Numbered from the stretch's first letter, positions 44,181 to 53,018 are shown. The stretch: 64,000 nt of DNA from CBFHND01 sp965657085 (GCA_965657085.1 CBFHND010000001.1:62001-126000), one strand, 5' to 3'. A program made the numbers and translations. The notes: generated by a model not told the origin, from the sequence alone.

Positions 44181-45222
44181 CAAGCAACTCCTCTTCGCAG
44201 CGCACGTCCTCTTCGACCACCACGGGCGCGTCCGACTGTCCGGTGCCCGCAACCATTTTGGGTTTGCCGAAGGTGCGCGCCTGATCGGCAAAGAAATGCT
44301 TCATCACTGTCTCAACGCCTTCGGGGCGCACGGATCGCAGGTTGTCTTCGAAGAAGCGGCCCTGAAAGACCGGATGGGTGATGATTTCATAGCTGGGGAA
44401 ATAATCGACCATCGCAAATTCATCAGAGGCGAGCCCGGCGGCGGCGCGCAGGACCGATTTGGAATAGGAGGTGGCGGTGAGCACATGCTTGTCCGAAGCT
44501 GTTGCCGTCAGCGGCACGGGCGACACGGTCAGCAGAACCTTGAGCTTGGGATTGCGCCGTTTGAGCAGGCGCAGCACCGTGCCCAGCGTGCGGGACACCC
44601 CGCGCAGGTTGCGGTTGAGGAACGTGTGTTGATCGGCGTCAAAAGTGCCGGCGGCGGTGCCGGGGCACATGGCGTATTCCAGCCCCGTATCCGCGTTCAG
44701 CCAGCTTTCGGTCAGCCCCAGCGTAAAGACAAACACCCGCGCGTCGCTCACCGCCCGGCGCAGGGCGTGGCAGGTGGCGGCGCGGGCCTCGAAAAGTTCA
44801 TCGCGCGAGGCGAAACCGCCCGGTTCGATCGCAGGGCGCAGCGGGTCGAACCAACGGTCGTCCTGACACCAGACTTCGGCCTTTTTCACATCGCCGCCAA
44901 AGGCCATGCGCAACCACTGCAACAGCATGTTGGGGGTGTAGATGTTGCCGGTGCGGAAGCTGAAGACGCCGTAGCCGTGATCGCGGGCGGTTTCGCCCAG
45001 AAGGAAGGGCGGGGCCGGTTCGCAATCCATCCAGTTGTAGCCGCGTCCGGCCAGCGCCTTGCCGATATGCTGGGCGAAGCATGATCCGGCGGTCACAATG
45101 GGTGCGTCGCCTTCGATCTTGAACTTGGGCTGCCACAAGCCTGTCAGACCCTCGGCACCCGGCTGGGCAACGGCGGTTTTCCAATAGGCGTGGGGCCCCA
45201 GATTTTCATAGGGGTGCGTCAT
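44164..45222 (-). CDS. GSCFA domain protein
   Basis: 352 residues. The GSCFA motif itself is in VTAGSCFAQHIGKALAGRGY (residues 46-50); YTPNMLLQWLRMAF and VFVFTLGLTESWLN, then VSPVPLTATASDKHVLTAT are the later blocks of this SGNH-related family. GSCFA proteins are thought to modify cell-surface polysaccharides or lipids (acyl esterase or transferase), with no firm biochemical role known. The start ATG at 45222 is chosen at the family's normal beginning (MTHPYENLGPHAYWK). Upstream 45223-45401 is non-coding. Confidence 0.9.
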   Translation of the reverse strand: MTHPYENLGPHAYWKTAVAQPGAEGLTGLWQPKFKIEGDAPIVTAGSCFAQHIGKALAGRGYNWMDCEPAPPFLLGETARDHGYGVFSFRTGNIYTPNMLLQWLRMAFGGDVKKAEVWCQDDRWFDPLRPAIEPGGFASRDELFEARAATCHALRRAVSDARVFVFTLGLTESWLNADTGLEYAMCPGTAAGTFDADQHTFLNRNLRGVSRTLGTVLRLLKRRNPKLKVLLTVSPVPLTATASDKHVLTATSYSKSVLRAAAGLASDEFAMVDYFPSYEIITHPVFQGRFFEDNLRSVRPEGVETVMKHFFADQARTFGKPKMVAGTGQSDAPVVVEEDVRCEEELLDAFVA

Positions 45223-45401
45223 CGCTCTGTCTGCCTCGAATTTTTTTATTCGTTTTGACAGAAGGTTAACGGCGCGGTTGCGATGCTGCAATGTTTAAGA
45301 TTTGCGGGCGTGCGTGCTGTTGCCAATGTGCTGCAAGGGGCGCGGAGGGGCTGTGCCGCCGCGCCCCTTGGCCGGACCATCACCGGGGGACGTATCCGAC
45401 G

Positions 45402-46643
45402 TCAGGCCGCGGGACGGGCGGCGCTGTAGGCGGGGCTTTCAACCACGCCCTGGTCGAATAGCTGGGCGATTTCGGTGTCGGGCAGGCCCACGACGTCACC
45501 AAGGATTTCCTCGGTGTGCAGACCGAGCGCCGGGGCGGGGTCCGCAGCAACGCGGGGGTGGTCCGAGAATTGCACCGGGCTGGAGGGCACGGGGAAGGTG
45601 CCAAGCCCTGCTTGCGTGACCGGTTTGAACATCGGGTTGTCTGGGCCAAGGTCCGGGTCTTCGGCCAGCGCCTGCCGGGTGGTGCGGAATTCCGACCAAG
45701 TGAGGCCTGCGGCGTTGAAGTCTTCGGCAAAGTCCGACACCGCGCGGGACGCGAACCACGGGCGCAGGATGTCAGTGATCGCGTGGCGCAGGCGCCAGCG
45801 GGTGCCTTCGTCCATCAGGTTGGCCTGTTCGCGGGCGGCAAGCGCATCCATCTGGAGCGCGGTGCCCGTGGCCTTGACCAGCCCACGCCACTGGCGGTCG
45901 GTCAGACCAATGACCATGACCCGCCGCCCGTCGGCGCATTCGAAATCCTGACCGTAAGCGCCGTAAAGCGCATTGCCCGCCTTGGCGCGTTCCTGTGGAT
46001 TGACCGCCGCGTCGCCGATCATGCCGAGATGACCGAGGGCAGCGGCGGCCACGTCCTTGAGCGCCAGTTCAACGTCTTGCCCCCTGCCCTTGCGCAACCG
46101 ATGCCGTTCGGCAGCCAACAGCGCCGAGACACACAGGTTGCCCGCGATCAGGTCCCATGCGGGCAAGGCCGAGGCCACGGGATCATCGGAGCCTTCTGGC
46201 CCCGTGATATGGGGGATGCCGAGCGCAGGGTTCACGGTGTAATCGACCTGTGGGCGGCCATGACGGTCGCCCGTGAGCGTGACCATGATCAGGTCCTTGC
46301 GGTGCTGCGACAGGGTTTCGTAGTCCATCCAGCCGCGCACCCGCAGGTTCGTCAGGAAGAGGCCCGCGTCCTCGCCCGGGGCGGTGATCACCTGGGTGAT
46401 CAACTCGCGGCCACGGGGGTTTTTCATGTCCACGGCCAGCGATTTCTTGCCCTTGTTCATGCCCGCCCAAAAGAGGCTTTGGCCCGAGGGCGCAAGCGGC
46501 CAGCGGCCCGCGTCCAGTCCGCCGCCGATGCGGTCGAAGCGGATAACCTCGGCGCCCATCTGGGCAAGTGTCATGCCAGCAAGGGGGACAGCCACAAAGG
46601 CCGACCCTTCGACCACGCGCATGCCTGACAGCACGCCGGTCAA
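45402..46643 (-). CDS. CaiB/BaiF (class III) CoA transferase
   Basis: 413 residues. VVEGSAFVAVPLAGMTLAQM and GAEVIRFDRIGGGLDAGRWP are the N-terminal domain; GMNKGKKSLAVDMKNPRGRE is a family block, and PAWDLIAGNLCVSALLAAER carries the catalytic aspartate (Asp164) that forms the acyl-anhydride with the substrate. Moves CoA between acids. It overlaps the preceding dehydratase-like gene by four bases, so both form an operon. The pair resembles the mesaconyl-CoA transferase plus mesaconyl-C4-CoA hydratase pair of the 3-hydroxypropionate cycle, but the true substrate is unknown. Confidence 0.92.
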   Translation of the reverse strand: MTGVLSGMRVVEGSAFVAVPLAGMTLAQMGAEVIRFDRIGGGLDAGRWPLAPSGQSLFWAGMNKGKKSLAVDMKNPRGRELITQVITAPGEDAGLFLTNLRVRGWMDYETLSQHRKDLIMVTLTGDRHGRPQVDYTVNPALGIPHITGPEGSDDPVASALPAWDLIAGNLCVSALLAAERHRLRKGRGQDVELALKDVAAAALGHLGMIGDAAVNPQERAKAGNALYGAYGQDFECADGRRVMVIGLTDRQWRGLVKATGTALQMDALAAREQANLMDEGTRWRLRHAITDILRPWFASRAVSDFAEDFNAAGLTWSEFRTTRQALAEDPDLGPDNPMFKPVTQAGLGTFPVPSSPVQFSDHPRVAADPAPALGLHTEEILGDVVGLPDTEIAQLFDQGVVESPAYSAARPAA

Positions 46644-47485
46644 ACCGTGTCCTCCCAGATGGCGCTGGCTTGCATGCCCTGATGGGTGTCGGTGCCGGAG
46701 TAGAGCAGAAGCCCTGCGTCGTCCTCGACCGTGGCAATGGTCATGGGGGTGCCGGCAAAGAGCGGATGCACGCCGCGGAAGTGGAAGTGATCGGGCGCGC
46801 GGCCACGCGCGGCGCAGGCGGCCTGCATCAGCAGGGTTGCTTGCAGGGGGCCGTGCACGACGAGGCCGGGGTAGTGTTCGACCTCTTGCGCATAGGGCAG
46901 GTCGTAGTGGATGCGGTGCGCATTGAATGTGAGCGCGGAGTAGCGAAAGAGCAGCGTGTTGGGCATGTCCATGGTGTTGGACGTGTGGGGCCGCTGGGGC
47001 ATGGGCAAGGCGCGCGGCGGGCGGTAGCTGTCGGGGATTTGCAGGTAGACGATGTTCTGCTCTTCGGTGATGGCGAGGCCCTTACTGCCGTAGATCGCAT
47101 GGTCGAGGGTGACAAAGACCATGGGGCCTGCAGTGCCATCTTTTTCGGTGACCGAGCGGATGCTGGTGCGACGTTCGAGCGGCTCACCGACGCGCAGGGG
47201 GGCGCCGAAGCGCAACGCGCCCCCGGCCCACATACGGCGTTGCAGGCGCACGGGTGGCAGGAAATCCCCCACCGCCGGGTGCCCATCGCGGCCCAGTTCG
47301 GACATGGGCGTGTCGGGGGGGAAGGCGCACCAGTGGGCAAGCGGCGGCAACAGGTCCCCGGCGCGGGGCGGTGCGCTGCGCGGATCGCCGAGGGTGGCAT
47401 GGAACATCGCGGCCATCTCGGCAGAGACCCCGCCCGTTTGCGTGGCGGCGCGCCCTTCCCAAGCGGTGAAGTTGATCTGATCCAT
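46640..47485 (-). CDS. MaoC-like/HTD2-type acyl-CoA hydratase
   Basis: 281 residues with two hot-dog folds. The N-terminal half (MDQINFTAWEGRAATQTGGV, FPPDTPMSELGRDGHPAVGD, FLPPVRLQRRMWAGG) is typical of FAS1-like dehydratase proteins; the C-terminal half holds RYSALTFNAHRIHYD (181-195), the hydratase-2-type motif with catalytic histidine. Predicted to add or remove water on an enoyl- or hydroxyacyl-CoA. First gene of an operon with the CoA transferase. Two 19-base direct repeats lie in its upstream region. Confidence 0.88.
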   Translation of the reverse strand: MDQINFTAWEGRAATQTGGVSAEMAAMFHATLGDPRSAPPRAGDLLPPLAHWCAFPPDTPMSELGRDGHPAVGDFLPPVRLQRRMWAGGALRFGAPLRVGEPLERRTSIRSVTEKDGTAGPMVFVTLDHAIYGSKGLAITEEQNIVYLQIPDSYRPPRALPMPQRPHTSNTMDMPNTLLFRYSALTFNAHRIHYDLPYAQEVEHYPGLVVHGPLQATLLMQAACAARGRAPDHFHFRGVHPLFAGTPMTIATVEDDAGLLLYSGTDTHQGMQASAIWEDTV

Positions 47486-47584
47486 GGCGTACCTCCCTGA
47501 TGGCGATACCTTTAAAATGCGGGAGGAAAGAAAATAAACAAGTGTTTTTAACGACTTAGCGGAATACCGTGGTATACTGAAGAC

Positions 47585-47660
47585 GGGCTTTGCAGATGCA
47601 GCATTGCGCGGGTGTGTTGTTTTTCAACAGCTTTGGCGCGGGGGCTTTGCAGGTGCAGCA
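47585..47660. repeat. Pair of 19-base direct repeats upstream of the hydratase/CoA transferase operon
   Basis: GGGCTTTGCAGATGCAGCA at 47585-47603 and GGGCTTTGCAGGTGCAGCA at 47642-47660 differ in one base and lie 57 bases apart. Between them is a small inverted repeat TGTTG-TTTTT-CAACA. The region 47486-47785 (300 bases) is otherwise non-coding. The position, in front of the minus-strand operon starting at 47485, suggests binding sites for a regulator. A 76-codon minus-strand frame that covers both is probably chance. Confidence 0.65.
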
Positions 47661-47785
47661 CCCTTGACCGGCGCGCGGTTTTTTGCCCGCGGAGCGCGAA
47701 AACCATGGGTGCGACCGTCAGTGCGCGCCCCGAGGTCCGGTGCGGGTGGAGCGTTTGATTCTGTGTTGAGGGGGGCATGACGCCC

Positions 47786-48217
47786 CTAAAGCCGCCCGCG
47801 CTGCCGTTGCCGCGTTTGCCGTAGGGTTTCCACGAACATCGCGGTCAGCAGGCCAAAGATCAAAAGCCCATTCGCCGCGGCCATGCCCCCCAGCAAACGC
47901 CAGTCCTGCGGCAACAGGATGTCACCGAACCCAAGGGTGGTGAAGGCCACGAGCGAGAAATAGACCGACTCTTCGAGGGTCACGAAGATCTTGAGCGACC
48001 ACAGGGCGAGGGCCCAGATGCTGACCGAAGCAGTCATCATCATGAGCGTCCAGAGCATGGCGATAGAGAGCACCACGGTGAGTTTCGGCCCGTGCGGCGG
48101 GCGCACGACCCATGCGTGGGTGCGGTGCAGGATCACTTCGAGGCCCCACCATGACAGGGCAGAGACCAGTGAGGTGATGACGATGATGGCGCTGCCCAGA
48201 GCGATTTGGATCAACAT
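47786..48217 (-). CDS. Two-TM potassium channel family protein
   Basis: 143 residues. Three hydrophobic segments (about 5-29, 47-75 and 103-125) with a pore loop between the last two that carries the selectivity-filter motif TTLGFGD (93-99), the K+-channel signature with Phe in the place of Tyr. LEESVYFSLVAFTTLGFGDI is the pore helix and filter. Forms a tetrameric channel. The ATG at 48217 has AGAGG upstream; a longer frame would add a polar N-terminus with no support. No RCK or cyclic-nucleotide domain. Confidence 0.88.
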   Translation of the reverse strand: MLIQIALGSAIIVITSLVSALSWWGLEVILHRTHAWVVRPPHGPKLTVVLSIAMLWTLMMMTASVSIWALALWSLKIFVTLEESVYFSLVAFTTLGFGDILLPQDWRLLGGMAAANGLLIFGLLTAMFVETLRQTRQRQRGRL

Positions 48218-48407
48218 GGTATTGGCCTCTTGGTGCAACATCTTGTACCGCGATTGCCGCGATTTGAAAGGGGGCGAAGGCACTGGCTCCCGGGGGGCGG
48301 CATCAGAAAGGGTGTTTGCGTCCAAAGTGATAACCTGCACAGAAGCAGATTTGACCCTTGTGGGGAAACATGTAGCGTGCACGGAACACGCTTTGGGATG
48401 GCTTGAC

Positions 48408-48866
48408 ATGCTTACCGGACCCACAGAAATCTATCAGCCACGCATGATATCTGTTCGCGGTGTTTGGACTGTGGGAGACATTCGGTTCAAGATTTACGAC
48501 CTGCTTGCTGAAGGCAAAACCGTTACAAAAGAAATGATTGGAATCGCTGAGTGCTTCTTGTCGGAAGAGGTCAAGAGCGACGTCGAGGATATGGGTGACA
48601 GCAACGGGTTGGGGTTCGTCATCATTCATCCGGGCGACCTTGGAATAACTATTGCGGCTCAATGGTGGGCTCAGGGATCGGTCCTTTGCCAACGCATCTA
48701 TCGTCGCCAGTATGATAGCGAATTGCCCATGGACACGATCAATCGTCCGGCCGTTGCATGTGTTTGGGAATTGGCGATTATCGGCGCAGAGCAACAGATT
48801 TGGCGGGAGACAATGATGTCATCCCACCCGAAAACAACTTCATACCTCGATACATTCGCCGCCTAG
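48408..48866 (+). CDS. Hypothetical protein
   Basis: 152 residues, function unknown. MISVRGVWTVGDIRFKIYDL near the start, then GLGFVIIHPGDLGITIAAQW and DTINRPAVACVWELAIIGAE have the mixed hydrophobic pattern of a real soluble alpha/beta domain, without a signal peptide or membrane helix. The frame is open further upstream (to 47991) but that part is antisense to the potassium channel gene; the ATG at 48408 starts the protein-like part. Base composition is lower in GC than the flanks, which suggests a recent arrival. Convergent with tuf. Confidence 0.6.
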   Translation: MLTGPTEIYQPRMISVRGVWTVGDIRFKIYDLLAEGKTVTKEMIGIAECFLSEEVKSDVEDMGDSNGLGFVIIHPGDLGITIAAQWWAQGSVLCQRIYRRQYDSELPMDTINRPAVACVWELAIIGAEQQIWRETMMSSHPKTTSYLDTFAA

Positions 48867-48950
48867 GCAGCAAAAGCAGCTTCGTCCTGCATCGCGGGTA
48901 TTTCTGATGGGTTTCCTGCTGCGAGCGGGCAGTTTCGATCCGTGCCACGC

Positions 48951-48984
48951 AGAAGGGCCGCAGCGTTTGTGCTGCGGCCCTTCT
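48951..48984. terminator. Strong bidirectional hairpin after tuf
   Basis: Perfect 14-bp arms AGAAGGGCCGCAGC (48951-48964) and GCTGCGGCCCTTCT (48971-48984) with a six-base loop. It sits between the convergent hypothetical gene (plus) and tuf (minus), about 90 bases after each. No long T-tract on either side, but the stem is very stable; probably terminates tuf and protects its mRNA. Confidence 0.75.
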
Positions 48985-49072
48985 CTTACCTCGACCGGGT
49001 GCTGCGTCTCTGCTCTCATCGTTCCTTTGGAACGACTGCCGCAGGTGACGCCCACGCGGTGTTGTTTGAAGA

Positions 49073-50248
49073 TTACTCAGTAATCTTCGACACAACACCG
49101 GCACCCACAGTCCGGCCGCCTTCGCGGATCGCGAAGCGCAGGCCCTGTTCCATGGCGATCGGGGCGATCAGTTCGACACCGAACGACACGTTGTCGCCCG
49201 GCATGACCATCTCGGTGCCTTCGGCCAGCTGAACCGTGCCCGTCACGTCCGTCGTACGGAAGTAGAACTGCGGGCGGTAGTTGGCGAAGAACGGCGTGTG
49301 ACGGCCACCCTCTTCCTTGGTCAGGATGTAGGCTTCGGCTTCGAACTTGGTGTGCGGGTTCACAGAACCGGGCTTGCACAGCACCTGGCCACGCTCAACG
49401 CCTTCACGGTCGATACCGCGCAGCAGCGCGCCGATGTTGTCGCCCGCTTCACCGCGGTCCAGCAGCTTGCGGAACATTTCAACGCCCGTGCAGGTCGTCT
49501 TCTGGGTGTCGCGGATGCCGACGATTTCGATCTCGTCGCCCACGTTGATCACGCCACGCTCAACACGGCCCGTCACAACGGTACCACGACCCGAGATCGA
49601 GAACACGTCTTCCACGGGCATCAGGAACGGCTGGTCCACCGCGCGCTCGGGCGTGGGGATGTATTCGTCAACAGCCGCCATCAGTTCGCGGATCTTGTTC
49701 TCGCCGATCTCGGGGTTGTTGCCTTCCATCGCCGCCAGGGCCGAGCCCGCGATGATCGGAATGTCGTCGCCGGGATACTCATACGAGCTCAGAAGCTCGC
49801 GGATTTCCATCTCGACAAGCTCCAGAAGCTCTTCGTCGTCAACCTGGTCAACCTTGTTCATGAACACGACCATGTAGGGGATGCCAACCTGGCGGCCCAG
49901 CAGGATGTGCTCGCGCGTTTGCGGCATGGGGCCGTCCGCGGCGTTCACAACCAGGATCGCGCCGTCCATCTGGGCGGCACCGGTGATCATGTTCTTGACG
50001 TAGTCCGCGTGGCCGGGGCAGTCCACGTGCGCGTAGTGGCGCGTGTCTGTCTCGTATTCCACGTGCGCGGTCGAAATCGTGATCCCGCGCGCTTTCTCTT
50101 CGGGCGCGCCGTCAATCTGGTCATACGCCTGAAAATCGCCAAAATACTTCGTGATCGCAGCCGTCAGCGTCGTCTTGCCGTGGTCAACGTGACCAATCGT
50201 GCCGATGTTCACGTGCGGTTTCGTGCGTTCAAACTTTTCCTTAGCCAT
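49073..50248 (-). CDS. tuf: Translation elongation factor Tu
   Basis: 391 residues. G-domain motifs are intact: GHVDHGKT (19-26), DCPGHADYVK and NKVDQVDDEEL; the later DVFSISGRGTVVTGRVERG and the C-terminal GGRTVGAGVVSKI are those of EF-Tu. Delivers aminoacyl-tRNA to the ribosome. Follows fusA (83-base gap holding a REP-like palindrome) and is followed, some 6 kb later on the same strand, by tRNA-Trp and secE. Alphaproteobacteria usually have two tuf genes, one after fusA and one before trnW-secE; here a single gene has both neighbours. Confidence 0.99.
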   Translation of the reverse strand: MAKEKFERTKPHVNIGTIGHVDHGKTTLTAAITKYFGDFQAYDQIDGAPEEKARGITISTAHVEYETDTRHYAHVDCPGHADYVKNMITGAAQMDGAILVVNAADGPMPQTREHILLGRQVGIPYMVVFMNKVDQVDDEELLELVEMEIRELLSSYEYPGDDIPIIAGSALAAMEGNNPEIGENKIRELMAAVDEYIPTPERAVDQPFLMPVEDVFSISGRGTVVTGRVERGVINVGDEIEIVGIRDTQKTTCTGVEMFRKLLDRGEAGDNIGALLRGIDREGVERGQVLCKPGSVNPHTKFEAEAYILTKEEGGRHTPFFANYRPQFYFRTTDVTGTVQLAEGTEMVMPGDNVSFGVELIAPIAMEQGLRFAIREGGRTVGAGVVSKITE

Positions 50249-50272
50249 GATGGCCTCCTTGTATCATTGGGT

Positions 50273-50324
50273 GGCGGGGTGTCCCCGCCCTACGGGTGGT
50301 GGGTAGGGCGGGGTTTTCCCCGCC
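50273..50324. repeat. REP-like palindrome in the fusA-tuf gap
   Basis: GGCGGGGTGTCCCCGCC (50273-50289) and GTAGGGCGGGG...CCCCGCC (50303-50324) are two hairpins; in addition CCCCGCCCTAC (50283-50293) is the exact inverse of GTAGGGCGGGG (50303-50313), so the whole element can form one long stem. Related elements lie in the rpsL-rpsG and rpoB-rpoC gaps. Confidence 0.75.
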
Positions 50325-50331
50325 ATCCCGG

Positions 50332-52449
50332 TTATGCAAATTTCGCCTGAATCTCGTCGCTGATGTTCTGAGGCACGGCTTCGTAGTGATCGAACTGCAT
50401 AGTGAAGTTCGCACGACCCGAGCTCATCGAACGCAGCGTGTTGATGTAGCCGAACATGTTGGCCAGAGGCACGAAGGCGTCGATCGCGATGGCGTTGCCG
50501 CGCGTATCCTGACCCTGCACCTGACCGCGACGCGATGTCAGATCGCCGATGATGCCGCCGGTGTATTCTTCCGGTGTCACAACTTCGACTTTCATGATCG
50601 GTTCGAGCAGTTTCGCACCGGCTTTGCGCATGCCTTCACGCATACACATCCGCGCCGCGATTTCGAACGCCAGAACGCTCGAGTCCACGTCGTGGAATTT
50701 ACCGTCGATCAGCGCAACCTTGAAGTCGATCACGGGGAAGCCCGCGAGGGGGCCGCTGTCCATGACCGAGTTGATGCCCTTTTCGACGCCCGGAATGTAT
50801 TCCTTGGGCACCGAACCACCAACGATGCGGCTTTCAAACGAATAGCCTTCGCCCGGAACTGTCGGCGAGATGATCATTTTCACTTCGCCAAACTGACCCG
50901 AACCACCCGACTGTTTCTTGTGAGTGTAGGTGTGCTCAACTTCGTGACCGATGGTCTCGCGGTAGGCCACTTGTGGTGCACCGATGTTCGCTTCAACCTT
51001 GAATTCACGCTTCAGGCGATCAACCAGAATGTCGAGGTGAAGTTCGCCCATGCCCTTCATGATGGTCTGACCGCTTTCGAGGTCGGTTTCCACACGGAAG
51101 GAAGGGTCTTCGGCGGCCAGACGGGCCAGACCTGTCGACATCTTTTCCTGGTCGGCTTTGGTCTTGGGTTCAACGGCAATCTCGATCACGGGATCGGGGA
51201 ATGTCATTGTTTCCAGAACCACAGGATCGTTGACCGCGCACAGCGTGTCCCCGGTTGTGGTGTCTTTCAGACCGGCAAGCGCGATGATGTCGCCTGCGAA
51301 CGCTTCGGTGATTTCCTCGCGGTCGTTGGAGTGCATCATCATCATCCGGCCAACGCGCTCTTTGCGCTGCTTGGTCGAGTTCAGAAGCGTGTCACCCTTG
51401 TTCAGCACGCCCGAGTAGATGCGTGTGAACGTCAGCGTGCCGACGAAGGGGTCGTTCATGATTTTGAACGCCAGCGCCGAGAAGGCCATGTCGTCGTCCG
51501 CACGGCGGGCGATGTCACGGGTTTCGGTTTCGTCACCGGGTTTGAAGCCCATGTAGTCGACAACGTCCAGCGGGCTGGGCAGATAGTCGATCACAGCGTT
51601 CAGCAGCGGCTGGACACCTTTGTTCTTGAAAGCCGAGCCACACAGAACGGGGATGAATTTGATCTCCAGAGTGCCGGCGCGGATCAGGCGACGCAGGGTT
51701 GGTACATCGGGCTCTTCGCCTTCGAGGTACGCTTCCATGACGTCATCGTCCATTTCGACAGCGACTTCGATCATTTTGCCGCGCCATTCGTCGGCAAGCT
51801 CTTTCAGCTCGTCGCGGATGGGGCGTTTTTCCCAAGAGGCGCCAAGGTCTTCACCGGCCCAAACCCATTCTTCCATGGTGACCAGATCGATCATGCCTTC
51901 CAGCTCGGTCTCGGCCCCGATTGGGATCTGGATCGGGCACGGCGTGGCGCCTGTGCGGTCCTGAATCATGTGAACGCAGTTGAAGAAGTCCGCGCCGATC
52001 TTGTCCATCTTGTTGACGAACACGATGCGCGGAACCTTGTAGCGGTCAGCCTGACGCCACACGGTTTCTGTCTGCGGCTCGACACCGGCGTTGGCGTCGA
52101 GAACGGCAACCGCACCGTCGAGAACCGCCAGCGAACGTTCGACTTCGATGGTGAAGTCCACGTGGCCGGGGGTGTCGATGATGTTCATGCGGTGCTTTTC
52201 AGTTTCCGCGGTCGAACCATCTTCGGTGCGTTCCCAGAATGTGGTTGTCGCAGCCGACGTGATGGTGATCCCACGTTCCTGTTCCTGCTCCATCCAGTCC
52301 ATGGTGGCCGCACCATCGTGCACCTCACCGATGTTGTGGGATTTGCCCGTGTAATACAGGATGCGTTCGGAACATGTGGTCTTGCCCGCATCGATGTGGG
52401 CCATGATGCCGAAGTTGCGATAGCGGTCGAGTGGATATTCGCGTGCCAT
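50332..52449 (-). CDS. fusA: Translation elongation factor G
   Basis: 705 residues, normal for EF-G. G-domain motifs: AHIDAGKTTCSERIL, DTPGHVDFTIEVERSL and NKMDKIGADF; the GITITSAATT switch region is present. The later domains include GMGELHLDILVDRLKREF and domain IV KQSGGSGQFGEVKMI. Moves tRNA and mRNA through the ribosome. Third gene of the str operon, 15 bases after rpsG. Confidence 0.99.
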   Translation of the reverse strand: MAREYPLDRYRNFGIMAHIDAGKTTCSERILYYTGKSHNIGEVHDGAATMDWMEQEQERGITITSAATTTFWERTEDGSTAETEKHRMNIIDTPGHVDFTIEVERSLAVLDGAVAVLDANAGVEPQTETVWRQADRYKVPRIVFVNKMDKIGADFFNCVHMIQDRTGATPCPIQIPIGAETELEGMIDLVTMEEWVWAGEDLGASWEKRPIRDELKELADEWRGKMIEVAVEMDDDVMEAYLEGEEPDVPTLRRLIRAGTLEIKFIPVLCGSAFKNKGVQPLLNAVIDYLPSPLDVVDYMGFKPGDETETRDIARRADDDMAFSALAFKIMNDPFVGTLTFTRIYSGVLNKGDTLLNSTKQRKERVGRMMMMHSNDREEITEAFAGDIIALAGLKDTTTGDTLCAVNDPVVLETMTFPDPVIEIAVEPKTKADQEKMSTGLARLAAEDPSFRVETDLESGQTIMKGMGELHLDILVDRLKREFKVEANIGAPQVAYRETIGHEVEHTYTHKKQSGGSGQFGEVKMIISPTVPGEGYSFESRIVGGSVPKEYIPGVEKGINSVMDSGPLAGFPVIDFKVALIDGKFHDVDSSVLAFEIAARMCMREGMRKAGAKLLEPIMKVEVVTPEEYTGGIIGDLTSRRGQVQGQDTRGNAIAIDAFVPLANMFGYINTLRSMSSGRANFTMQFDHYEAVPQNISDEIQAKFA

Positions 52450-52464
52450 ATCGGTGCGCTCCTC

Positions 52465-52935
52465 TTACCAGCGGTAGTGGCTGAAGGCTTTGTTCGCCTC
52501 GGCCATCTTGTGAGTGTCTTCGCGCTTTTTCACGGCGGTGCCACGCGACTGAACTGCATCGAGCAGCTCGCCTGCAAGGCGCTCTTCCATGGTGTTTTCG
52601 TTGCGCGAACGGCTTGCCTTGATCAACCAGCGGATGGCCAGCGCTTCGCGACGCTCGGGGCGCACTTCGACAGGCACCTGATAGGTGGCACCACCCACAC
52701 GGCGCGAACGAACTTCGACCGAGGGTTTGATGTTGTCGAGCGCTTCATGGAAGACTTCGACGGGGGCGCGTTTGATCTTGCCCTCGACGCGGTCCAGCGC
52801 GTTGTAGACGATGCGTTCGGCGGTCGATTTCTTACCATCGAGCATCAGGTTGTTCATGAATTTTGTCAGAACCTTATCGCCATATTTGGCGTCCGGTAGA
52901 ACTTCGCGTTTTTCAGCGGCGTGACGGCGTGACAT
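52465..52935 (-). CDS. rpsG: 30S ribosomal protein S7
   Basis: 156 residues. MSRRHAAEKREVLPDAKYGD, KFMNNLMLDGKKSTAERIVY and AIRWLIKASRSRNENTMEER are S7 blocks. Binds 16S rRNA in the head and lines the E site; in E. coli it also controls the operon. Between rpsL (gap with a REP-like element) and fusA. Confidence 0.99.
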   Translation of the reverse strand: MSRRHAAEKREVLPDAKYGDKVLTKFMNNLMLDGKKSTAERIVYNALDRVEGKIKRAPVEVFHEALDNIKPSVEVRSRRVGGATYQVPVEVRPERREALAIRWLIKASRSRNENTMEERLAGELLDAVQSRGTAVKKREDTHKMAEANKAFSHYRW

Positions 52936-52959
52936 ATCGGTGTCTTCCTCTTGGCGGGT

Positions 52960-53018
52960 GGCGGGGTGTACCCCGCCTTACGTAACGATCGGTAAGGTGG
53001 GGGTGTCCCCCACCTACG
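52960..53018. repeat. REP-like palindrome in the rpsL-rpsG gap
   Basis: Two hairpins: GGCGGGGT-GT-ACCCCGCC (52960-52977) and GGTGGGGG-TGT-CCCCCACC (52996-53014). TTACG after the first and GTAAGG before the second let the whole unit pair, as in the fusA-tuf element. It fills most of the 90-base gap. Confidence 0.75.

Noticed and set aside
47548..47778. 76-codon minus-strand frame with a repeated LHLQSP
   Set aside because: The repeat comes from two 19-base DNA repeats in an upstream region; no ribosome binding site and no protein-like pattern otherwise.
50296..52899. Long plus-strand frame (867 codons) opposite fusA and rpsG
   Set aside because: Antisense shadow of conserved genes; Phe/His/Val-rich nonsense protein without motifs.
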